Of a DNA stretch of 38,256 bases, positions 23,826-31,476 are shown piece by piece. The stretch comes from Cephaloticoccus primus (lineage in GTDB: Bacteria > Verrucomicrobiota > Verrucomicrobiia > Opitutales > Opitutaceae). Within the stretch, counting starts at the first letter, position 1; every line of letters begins with the position of its first letter. The stretch spans positions 1 through 38,256 of the forward strand of contig NZ_LSZQ01000050.1 of NCBI RefSeq assembly GCF_001580015.1, in the 5' to 3' direction. The position numbers were made by a program, and so were the translations under genes. Below the pieces are notes generated by a model. It had not been told where the DNA came from, made no database searches, and saw only the letters and a list, made by a program, of their open reading frames with translations.

Positions 23826-24749
23826 TCATGAGGTAATGGGGGCTTGTTGCAAAAATTCGCGCACGCGGGGATCGCTGCTCGCACCGGCGAGCTCGGCAGG
23901 CGGGCCTTCGGCGATGATACCGCGGGCTGCCGGATGCAGCAGGATAAGCCGATCCGCGACGCGAAATATCGAGCCCAATTCGTGAGAGATCACGACGAGC
24001 GTCGTTCCGAAGAGGTCGCGGATTTGCAGCATGAGTTCATCGAGTTTGCGGGCGGTGATCGGGTCGAGCCCTGCCGAGGGCTCATCGAGAAAGGCGATTG
24101 GCGGATCAAGTGCGAGCGCGCGTGCGAGGCCCGCGCGTTTCTTCATGCCGCCGCTGATCTCCGAAGGGTAGTAGTCTTCAAAGCCGCAGAGGCCGACCTG
24201 GCTGAGCTTGAGCGTAGCGAGCTCATTGATCTCGCGCGGGCTCAGGCGGCTGTACTCGCGCAACGGCAGCGCGACGTTTTCACGCAGCGTGAGCGAGCTC
24301 CACAACGCGCTGCTCTGGTAGAGCACGCCAAAGCTGCGGCTGCGCCGCCGCAGGCACTCGAGATCGTTACTGCCGAGCGACTCGCCAAAAAAACGTACTG
24401 CGCCCGCGAGCGGCTGCACCAGCCCGATGAGGTTTCGCAGCAGGGTGCTCTTCCCGCAGCCCGAACCGCCAATAATGAAAAAGGCCTCTCCGGCCCGCAC
24501 CGAAAAGTTGAGATTCTCCAAAACCGCCTGGCCTTCGTATCCGCACGCCAGGTCGCAAACCTCAAGCGGGGGCACAGCCCCACTCATTGTGCGCGGCGTC
24601 GTTGCCGCCGCGTCCTTTGGCTCTTTCGTTGGGCGCAGTCGTTCGGCTGGCCTTTGGGCGTACCGCTCGTTGGCGACGCGTCCCGATGGCGGCACGCCCA
24701 TTGTCTGGGTGCGCTCGGCAGATTTTTTTTCGGCAACGGAGACAGGCAT
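23826..24749 (-). CDS. ABC transporter ATP-binding protein (MlaF-like)
   Basis: A 307-residue ATPase that powers the Mla-like lipid transporter. Walker A is GGSGCGKST, the signature ISGGMKKRAGLARAL is the MlaF-type (Met-Lys-Lys) version, Walker B is IAFLDEPSAGLD, and the switch His lies in VVISHELGS. The ATPase core begins near residue 60. The first 54 residues (MPVSVAEKKSAERTQ...) are hydrophilic and unusual; the start at 24749 is backed by GGGAG about 10 bases upstream and a 3-bp gap to the permease gene, but an ATG at 24587 (MSGAVPP) would give a standard length. Confidence 0.93.
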   Translation of the reverse strand: MPVSVAEKKSAERTQTMGVPPSGRVANERYAQRPAERLRPTKEPKDAAATTPRTMSGAVPPLEVCDLACGYEGQAVLENLNFSVRAGEAFFIIGGSGCGKSTLLRNLIGLVQPLAGAVRFFGESLGSNDLECLRRRSRSFGVLYQSSALWSSLTLRENVALPLREYSRLSPREINELATLKLSQVGLCGFEDYYPSEISGGMKKRAGLARALALDPPIAFLDEPSAGLDPITARKLDELMLQIRDLFGTTLVVISHELGSIFRVADRLILLHPAARGIIAEGPPAELAGASSDPRVREFLQQAPITS

Positions 24750-24752
24750 TTT

Positions 24753-25889
24753 TCAGACTCCCAAGATGTCGAAGAGCACCGCGTAAACGGCATCGGCAAG
24801 GATGATGAAGAGCAGCGCCGTGACCACGGCCGAGGTCGCCGCGAGCCCGACACCCATCGCGCTGCGCTCGGCCTGGAGGCCGCGCAGGCAGCCCGCGACT
24901 CCCACGATCGCGCCAAAGGTCGCCGCCTTGATCAGGCCCGCCGCGAGGTCGGACATGTCCACGATGGTGAGCATCTCGACCCAGTAGGCTGAGGGCGAGA
25001 TGTCGAGAACCGTCGAGGCAATGAGCATGCCGCCGAGGATGCCGAGGCAATCCGCGTAGAGCGCGAGCAGCGGCATCATGACCAGCAGCGCGACCAGCCG
25101 CGGCATCACGAGAAAATCGACTGGCGAGATGCCGAGTGTGCGCAGCGCGTCGATCTCTTCGCCTGCCTTCATGTTGCCGAGGTGCGCGGCAAAGGCCGCA
25201 CCGGAGCGGCCGGCGATCACGATCGCGGTCATGAGGGCGCCCATCTCGCGTAGCATCGATATGCCCACCATATCGGCCACGTAGATCTCGCCGCCATACT
25301 GCCGCAGGATGAGCGTAGCGGTGTAGCCGAGCGTGAGCCCGACCAGCAGGCTGATCAGGCTCACGATGGGCAGCGCCATCGTGCCGCAGAGCTGCATCTG
25401 CTCCAGACAATCGCGCCAGCGAAACTTGCGCGGCTGCTTGAGCAGCGCCGCCGAGCTGATCGCGCACTCGCCGACAAAAGCCGACAGCTCGCGCACCTTG
25501 CACAGGGCATCGAGCGTCTCGCGCCCCACGGTCGTAAAAAAGTTTTCCGAGCGGTCGCGCGGCTCGCTGCTTTCGTGCGAGCGGGCGAGCTGGGCAAGCA
25601 AGTCGCGCAAGCTCGGCGGGACGGCGGCCAGGTCGCACTCGATCTCGGCCCGCTCGCAGCCGCACTTGAGGTCGAAGACAAAAAGCAACAGCGAGCTGTC
25701 CCAGGTAGCCGTTTTGGAAAAATCGAACCGCAGGCGGGTGGTGTGGCTCGCCGCGAGCTCGGCCAGGGTCGCCGCCGCACCGGGGCAAGGCTCCATGACA
25801 CTCCAGCGGCCCGATAGCACGAGCGTCGCCGTCCCTGCCGAGGCAGTCGAGAGCGTCGCACGCGCGGGGTTTGCCAATGCCACTGTCAT
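24753..25889 (-). CDS. STAS-domain/MlaE-permease fusion of the Mla-like lipid transporter
   Basis: A 378-residue permease. Residues 1 to about 110 form a STAS-like domain (FDFSKTATWDSSLLLFVFDL), and about 160-378 the MlaE/TGD1 fold with MGALMTAIVIAGRSGAAFAA and the coupling EEIDALRTLGISPVDFLVMPR. In proteobacteria the STAS protein MlaB is separate; fusion to the permease is known in several other phyla. It would take phospholipid from or give it to the MCE protein in the inner membrane. First gene of a four-gene minus-strand operon; the promoter should lie between 25890 and the terminator at 26076. Confidence 0.92.
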   Translation of the reverse strand: MTVALANPARATLSTASAGTATLVLSGRWSVMEPCPGAAATLAELAASHTTRLRFDFSKTATWDSSLLLFVFDLKCGCERAEIECDLAAVPPSLRDLLAQLARSHESSEPRDRSENFFTTVGRETLDALCKVRELSAFVGECAISSAALLKQPRKFRWRDCLEQMQLCGTMALPIVSLISLLVGLTLGYTATLILRQYGGEIYVADMVGISMLREMGALMTAIVIAGRSGAAFAAHLGNMKAGEEIDALRTLGISPVDFLVMPRLVALLVMMPLLALYADCLGILGGMLIASTVLDISPSAYWVEMLTIVDMSDLAAGLIKAATFGAIVGVAGCLRGLQAERSAMGVGLAATSAVVTALLFIILADAVYAVLFDILGV

Positions 25890-26075
25890 GTTCCGGGCAG
25901 CCTAAAAGCTGCCGATTTGCGGTCAAAGACCCTTTTACTACGTAGCCACACGGAGTGGGAAAAAGAACGAGGAAGGCTTCGGCGAATCGCAGCTCGCGCG
26001 CTCCGCAAAACACCGACGCGAAATGCTGCGGAGCGCTGCACCGCATGCGCACGGTTCGCGACGCCAGGCGTGCAC

Positions 26076-26104
26076 AAAAAAAGCGCATCCGGATCGGATG
26101 CGCT
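26076..26104 (-). terminator. Rho-independent terminator of the small minus-strand gene
   Basis: On the minus strand a perfect 10-bp stem (AGCGCATCCG, 26082-26091, with CGGATGCGCT, 26095-26104) around a 3-nt loop runs directly into seven T (plus-strand A tract 26076-26082). It isolates the gene at 26177-26410 from the Mla-like operon that follows. Confidence 0.9.
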
Positions 26105-26176
26105 GGGGGAGGCAAAACAAGCAGGAGCGGAAGCTGTGCGAAAAGCGCCGGGAGCAGCGGCTAAATGCGCCAGCGA

Positions 26177-26410
26177 CTACGACGCGGCCTCAAGCTCTTC
26201 GAGCGAATGAACCACCTCAAACAACGTAGGGCTGCCCGGCTTGGCAGGCTTGTAGAGAAAAGCCTCACCTGCGCGCAAATCATCTTCGATCCTTGTTTTG
26301 GCAGAGGTATCGTAGAGCGAATTGTTGATGGCGAGCTGTGGATCTTGAGTGCAATTGATGTCCAGCACCTTGGCCATAAGGGCGTCATCCACCTCGAGTG
26401 TGAGTTTCAT
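26177..26410 (-). CDS. Small antitoxin-like protein (VapB/RHH-type appearance), no toxin partner seen
   Basis: A 77-residue acidic protein. MKLTLEVDDALMAKVLDI resembles the beta-strand plus first helix of ribbon-helix-helix antitoxins of the VapB type, followed by a second helix (QLAINNSLYDTSAKTRIEDDL). No PIN-domain or other toxin gene adjoins it. Its own terminator (26076-26104) starts 72 bp after the stop, and a promoter must lie in the divergent region to 26680. Gene reality is supported by the matched terminator. The RHH assignment is tentative; it could be a small uncharacterised protein. Confidence 0.6.
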   Translation of the reverse strand: MKLTLEVDDALMAKVLDINCTQDPQLAINNSLYDTSAKTRIEDDLRAGEAFLYKPAKPGSPTLFEVVHSLEELEAAS

Positions 26411-26477
26411 GGCACAGAAGCGATAGGCGCAGCGGGGCGTTTCCGCAATCGAAAGGGCCGGCGAGGCAAAGGGCTGC

Positions 26478-26503
26478 CGGGCCGGACACCAGAGCCCGGC
26501 CCG
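26478..26503. other. Hairpin in divergent promoter region
   Basis: CGGGCCGG (26478-26485) and CCGGCCCG (26496-26503) form an 8-bp stem with a 10-nt loop, between the small minus-strand gene and the POT transporter. No T tract; function unknown. Confidence 0.45.
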
Positions 26504-26680
26504 ATAACGAAATGGGGGCCGGACGACGGGCAGCAGCAGCAGCAGCCACGGCGCCGTTGGCGAGCCGCGCTCGCTGCGGATTTCGCTTAGATGACAAAAA
26601 ACGGATTCCCCCGTTTGTCTTACGCGGCTAGCGAAGCGCACGAAAAACACGCATCGGCGCGTGCCACTTCTCAGCAACGA

Positions 26681-28267
26681 ATGATTCCAACACCTCACCA
26701 CTCGGCAGGCAGTGATTCGGCGAGCGACTCCGCGCCCCACTCCACCGCCTCTGCCGCCCACTCCTCCACAAACGCCGCTGTCCAGACCACCCCGACCGAC
26801 TGCGCCCAGCCGCGCACCACCGCGCATCCCCCCGGCCTGCGCACGCTGTTTTTCACCGAGCTTTGGGAGCGTTTTTCGTACTACGGGATGCGCGCCCTGC
26901 TCGTCCTGTTCATGACGACTGCCGCGGCAGAGGGTGGACTCGGGTTTAGCACCGAGCGCGCCGCGCTGGTGTACGGCTACTACACGATGCTCGTGTACAT
27001 GCTGTCGATTTTCGGCGGCTACATCGCCGACCGGATCATCGGCGCACGCCAATCCGTGCTCGTAGGCGGAGTGATCATCGCCTGCGGGCACTTCACCATG
27101 GCGCTGCACTCGACCGCGAGCTTCTACCTTGGGCTCGGCCTCGTGGCGATCGGTACCGGCCTGCTCAAGCCCAACATCAGCACGATGGTCGGCAGCCTCT
27201 ACCAGCCCGACGAACACGCGCGGCGCGACGCCGGATTTTCGTTTTTCTACATGGGGATAAACCTCGGTGCGCTCGTCGCCCCGCTGATCACCGGCTTCCT
27301 CGCGCAACACGCGTGGTTCCAGGCCTGGCTCACCGCGCGCGGGCTCGACCCGCAGCACAGTTGGCACTGGGCCTTCGCGGCGGCAGGCATCGGGATGACG
27401 ATCGGCCTGATCGTCTACCTGCGCAATGCGCGCACGCTGCGCGGCATCGGCGACGGACCCGCGATCTCTGGCTCTCAAAAACTGGGAAACTTCGCGCGCA
27501 GCGGCCTCTACCTCGCCCTGCTCGGCGCTCTTGGCTGGGCCACGAACCAGGTGCCCAGCCTCGTTGGCGTGCTCGCTGCAGCGATCACGCTCGCGGTCAT
27601 CGTTTACGCGATTTACGGCGGTGAAAACGGGCGGCGGACGGCGGCGATTTTTGTGCTCTTCGCCGCGAGCATCGTGTTCTTCGCCGTGTTCGAGCAAACG
27701 GGCTCCTCGATCAATCTCTTCGCACGCGACTTTACGGACAACCGCTTCCTCGGCCACGCGTTTCCCTCCGCCTGGTACCAATCGGTAAACTCGGTATTCA
27801 TCATCGCGCTGGCCCCCGCGTTTTCATGGCTGTGGCTGCGGCTCGGGCAGAGGCAGCCCTCTGCACCGCTCAAGTTCACCTTTGGCCTCGGCTTCGTCGG
27901 GCTCTCGTTTGCACTGATGGTGCCCGCCGCGCGGCTCGCCGATCAGGGACTGGTCAGCCCGCTGTGGCTGATCGGGCTGCTGCTGCTGCAAACCGTTGGG
28001 GAACTCTGCCTGAGCCCCGTCGGGCTTAGCACGGTCACGCAGCTCGCACCTGCGCGACTGGTCGGCGTGATGATGGGCGGCTGGTTTCTGGCGACCTCCA
28101 TCGGCAACTTCCTCTCCGGCTACCTCGCGCGCACTTTTGGCAACGAAGGCGGCGGCGAAGGACTGGCCGACTTCTTCGGTCAACAAGCACTCCTCGTCTT
28201 CGCCGCCACCGCCGCACTCCTGTGCCTCGTCCCACTCGTGAAACGATTGATGGGAACAAGCCAGTAA
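26681..28267 (+). CDS. POT family proton-dependent oligopeptide transporter
   Basis: A 528-residue inner-membrane symporter importing di- and tripeptides with protons. The family signature ELWERFSYYGMRALLV (ExxERFxYYG) is in the first helix, followed by GGYIADRIIGARQSVLVGG and FSFFYMGINLGALVAPLITGFLA. Further helices include FEQTGSSINLFA, as in DtpA-like proteins. The N-terminal 50 residues are Ser/Thr/Ala-rich and probably disordered. The ATG at 26681 is preferred to an ATG at 26591, but neither has a clear ribosome site. Confidence 0.93.
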   Translation: MIPTPHHSAGSDSASDSAPHSTASAAHSSTNAAVQTTPTDCAQPRTTAHPPGLRTLFFTELWERFSYYGMRALLVLFMTTAAAEGGLGFSTERAALVYGYYTMLVYMLSIFGGYIADRIIGARQSVLVGGVIIACGHFTMALHSTASFYLGLGLVAIGTGLLKPNISTMVGSLYQPDEHARRDAGFSFFYMGINLGALVAPLITGFLAQHAWFQAWLTARGLDPQHSWHWAFAAAGIGMTIGLIVYLRNARTLRGIGDGPAISGSQKLGNFARSGLYLALLGALGWATNQVPSLVGVLAAAITLAVIVYAIYGGENGRRTAAIFVLFAASIVFFAVFEQTGSSINLFARDFTDNRFLGHAFPSAWYQSVNSVFIIALAPAFSWLWLRLGQRQPSAPLKFTFGLGFVGLSFALMVPAARLADQGLVSPLWLIGLLLLQTVGELCLSPVGLSTVTQLAPARLVGVMMGGWFLATSIGNFLSGYLARTFGNEGGGEGLADFFGQQALLVFAATAALLCLVPLVKRLMGTSQ

Positions 28268-28294
28268 CGTTTCACCACCACTGCGAGCGCGCCT

Positions 28295-30642
28295 CTAGAA
28301 CGTGTAGGTGACGGAGGCGGAGACGTTGCGGGGGTTGCCGACCTGGATGATGCTGCGCGAGAGGCTGGTGTAGTGCGTCTCGTCGGTGAGGTTGTTTACA
28401 TCGAGCCGGTAGCTCCACGCGCCGCGCGCGTAGCTCACGTAGGCGTTGGCGAGCGTGCGCGAGGGCAGGTAGAAGGAGGGCAAGTTCGGGATGAGGTTAT
28501 CCGGAGTGGAAAGCGCCGTGTAGCCGCCCGGGGGATTATCGCCCGCGCGCTTGCTGCTGTAGTTTACGCCGATGCCTGCGGAGAGGCCGGCGAGCGGGCC
28601 GCTGCTGACGCCGTAGCGCACGAAGAGCGCCGCCGTATCTTCGGGAGAGCCGCGCAGCATGACGCCGCGCGGGTCGCGGTTTTTCGTATCCGCGTAGCTG
28701 GCGATGATCGAGAGACTGGGCGTGAGGCTGCCGGTGACTTGAAACTCCCAGCCGCTGGCTTCGCGCGAGAGCACGAGGTCGGGGAGCTGCGGCGTGGGCG
28801 GCGGCACGGCGAGGTTGGCGGGGTTGAAGACAGCGTAGGAGCTCTGGTCGATCTCGTAGTAGGCGATGCTGGCGATGAGCCGGTTTTCAAAGAGCTGCAC
28901 TTTCAGGCCGACCTCGTCCTGCTTGCCCACGGAGAAGTTGGGCCGCGTGCCCAGGTAGACCGCGCGGCCGGTGGAGGGGTTTGCGCTCTCGCTGTGGCCG
29001 TAGTAGAGCGCGGCGTTGGGCAGCGCCTTCACCACGACGCCGTAGTTGCAGGTCGCCTTGCTGCCGGAGGTCGGGTAGAGCTGGCCCGCGACGGAGTCGC
29101 TGGTCGCCGCCGCGAGTTTGTTTCCGTTAAGGCTGTTAAAGCTCACGTGCGAGACGCCGCCGCTGAGCACGAGTCGGTGGTTAAACAGCTCCAGCACTTC
29201 GCTGAGGTAGGCCTGGTAGCGGGTGGTAAGGCCGCGGTTGTCGGTCGTGACCGGATCGCTGACGGGCGCGGTGCCCGGGCGCGAAAATCCGGCAACGGCA
29301 AACGAGGGCAACCGCTGCGTGTTGTTTTGCGAGTTTTGGTGACCGTAGCTGTACGCGAAGCCGAGCAGGGTCGTCGATTTGGCGAGGTCGCTGTCGACGA
29401 TGTACGACCAGTCGTTTTGCAGGTCGCGCTCGCGGCGCCACGCGGTGCTGTAGGTGCCCACGTGCGTGATGGTGTCGCTGAGCGCGGGGGCGGGATCGGC
29501 GACCCAGTTTGGGGCCAGCGGGTCGGTGGAAGCATTGCGCCAAATGACGCCGCCCTCCCACGCGCCGGTGTGGGGATTGCGGCTGCCGCCCGGCGTGGAG
29601 AGGCCCCAGCGGAAGTCGGAGTTGGGCGTATCGATCTCGGCGATGCGGCCCGCGAGGCGCACCGAGAGGTTTTCGGTGATCGTCGAGGTAAACAGCACAT
29701 TGAGCGCGTGTGTGAGCCCACGGCGGAAGGAGTACCTGTCGTCCGGCGCGGAGTTAAAATCGAGCGGGACGCCCTCCAGCGTTTTGAAGCCCGTATTCGT
29801 GCCGACGGAGGGATCCACCGGGATGCCCTCAAGGTTGGACGACTCCGCATCGTAGTACTCGTAGCGGGCGGTGAACTGCGTCTGCGGGGCGAGGCGCCAC
29901 GTCAGCGAAGGCGAGAAGAGCCAGGACTTGCTGTAGGTGTCCTTCACGTAGCTGTGGCTGTCGGTCGCCGATGCGATGACGCGATAGGCGAAGCGCTCGC
30001 TGATCGGGCCGGTGACGTCGGCCTCGATCTTGTTGGCATCGTACTGGCCGAGGCGGAGCTTGAGGTAGCCGCCGGGCGCGAATTGGGGGGCTTGCTCACG
30101 AGGTTGATCGTGCCGCCCGGGACGCCCGTCGGTGAGAGCAGCGCATCGGGCCCCATGATGATCTCCATGCGCTCGATCACCGCCGGATCGAAGTTGGCCT
30201 GCGCAAAGGTCGAGAAGCCATCAATGCGGCGGCCCTGCGACTGGAAGCCGCGGATGTTTACCGCATCCAGCCCGTTGGGGAAGGTCGCCTCCGAAACACC
30301 GGCGACGTAGAGCGCGGCATCGACGATGCGGCTGCCCCCCACGTCCTGGAGAAACTCGTTGGTCAACACGGTCACGGTCGAGGGCGTGCCCATCACCTGT
30401 GCGCGGATGCGCCCGCCGGAGGCCGCCTCATCGGCCTGGTAGCGGGCGGGCTGGTTTACCGAGACCTCGAAGGGGGAAAGTGTGACGGTGTCGCCCTCGG
30501 CGCGGGCGGGCGAGGCGCGGTTACCATCGCCGGATGCAGCAGCGCGGGAGGCTGGCGCAGACTGCGCCTGCGCGAGCGCGGTAGCAGCAAACACGGCCGC
30601 AGCCAAAACAAGCAGCCGCGAGAAACAGAAACGTAGCGTCAT
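28295..30642 (-). pseudogene. TonB-dependent receptor interrupted by a one-base frameshift
   Basis: The 5' part (to about 30105) encodes a signal peptide (MTLRFCFSRLLVLAAAVFAA...), VTLSPFEVS (53-61) and a complete plug with MGTPSTVTVLT and IERMEIIMGPDALLSP, then VSKPP. Here the frame is lost. The next frame continues at once with PQFAPGGYLKLRLGQYD and a full beta barrel to ASVTYTF at 28295. One added base at the G6 tract 30085-30090 (plus strand) restores a 782-residue receptor. The 3' part is otherwise open and protein-like. This may be a recent mutation, a phase-variable tract or a sequencing error. The ligand is unknown. It is convergent with the POT gene. Confidence 0.88.
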
Positions 30643-30886
30643 CGAAGAAGGGGTTAGGGTTTGCGGTGCGCCTCAAGCAGCGAACGCAGCGAGGGCGCTT
30701 GCTACGGGGCGGTAAAAAGGGCCGCGGATATTCCGCCCGCGCCAGGCCGCAACAAGGACAAAAGCCCCGGCTCCGTAGTATCCCTGAGCCTCTTGATATT
30801 CACCGCAACGGCCGCCCTGCCCGCCCCGAAAATGCGCCCTGCGCATCGTGCAGGGCCTCTCCGCGGGTCGCCCTCCCCCCGCCCTC
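30643..30886. promoter_or_regulatory. TonB receptor upstream region with dyads
   Basis: A 244-bp spacer between two minus-strand genes. A palindrome GCGGA-TAT-TCCGC (30724-30736) lies about 82 bp before the receptor start and could be an operator. The hairpin at 30836-30856 may end the upstream DUF2721 transcript. No cobalamin riboswitch or Fur-box consensus was seen. Confidence 0.35.
30829..30856 (-). terminator. Possible terminator of the DUF2721 gene
   Basis: GCCCTGC (30836-30842) and GCAGGGC (30850-30856) pair around a 7-nt loop, followed on the minus strand by GCATTTT. It is 31 bp past the stop codon. The T tract is short. Confidence 0.45.
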
Positions 30887-31357
30887 TCAGATAAATGGCG
30901 CAGTCGAGTCGGGCAGCGAGCGGCGCACCTCCTGGTGCAGCACGCGCAGCGACAAATAAATATCCCGCAAAAACAGAAACAGTGCCGAGATCAGCATCAG
31001 CACGCTCGCCATGAACAGCATCAGCATGAGCACCGCCAGATCCTTCTCCAGCAGCGCGGAGATGAAGATCACGATCACCAGGCAGCAAGCCACGAGCATC
31101 GTCAGCCCCGCGCAAGTCACCGCCCTCCGGATCAGCTTTGAGCGCGTCCACAAGATCGCGAGCTGGCCCACGAGGTGCTGCCGATCCTCGCCCTGCACCT
31201 GCCACACTTGAGCGGCCAGCGTGCGCGTGCGGTCAACGATCCGTGCCATGCGGTTGGTCAGCGTGATCATGAAGGCCCCGATACCCGAGATCAGGATCAC
31301 CGGCGTGATCGCCAGTTGGATAATAGACAGGAGCGTGGAGCTATGCAGTTCGTCCAT
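30887..31357 (-). CDS. DUF2721 family membrane protein
   Basis: A 156-residue protein. The first helix region STLLSIIQLAITPVILISGIGAFMITLTNRMARIVDRTR is the DUF2721 hallmark: a membrane helix ending in an Asn-Arg and Asp-Arg-Thr-Arg patch. Two further helices follow (LTMLVACCLVIVIFISALL and VLMLMLFMASVLMLISALFLFL). The function of the family is unknown. The ATG at 31357 (MDELHSS) is preferred to the 50-codon-longer frame, whose extension is Arg-rich and overlaps the recD2 start. Confidence 0.88.
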   Translation of the reverse strand: MDELHSSTLLSIIQLAITPVILISGIGAFMITLTNRMARIVDRTRTLAAQVWQVQGEDRQHLVGQLAILWTRSKLIRRAVTCAGLTMLVACCLVIVIFISALLEKDLAVLMLMLFMASVLMLISALFLFLRDIYLSLRVLHQEVRRSLPDSTAPFI

Positions 31358-31476
31358 AAATGCGCAGCGGTTAGGAATTGGTTGGGCGCAATAAATCTCG
31401 CGCGCTCCGGTAGCACAATCCAAAGCATGCCTTTCGCAAACGCGGCGCCCACCCACACGCGCCCGCCTCCCGTCCC

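Noticed and set aside
24562-26115. 517-codon minus-strand frame across the Mla-like permease
   Set aside because: It is a shadow of the STAS-MlaE gene in another frame, with an Arg/Gly-rich product.
28373-30310. 645-codon plus-strand frame opposite the second TonB receptor
   Set aside because: Composition (Val/Arg/Gly/Ala repeats) is typical of an antisense shadow; the minus strand encodes clear receptor sequence in both halves.
30643-30835. Possible cobalamin riboswitch or Fur box upstream of the TonB receptor
   Set aside because: I looked for the cobalamin B12-box and for a Fur-like AT-rich dyad and found neither; only a short GC-rich palindrome is present.
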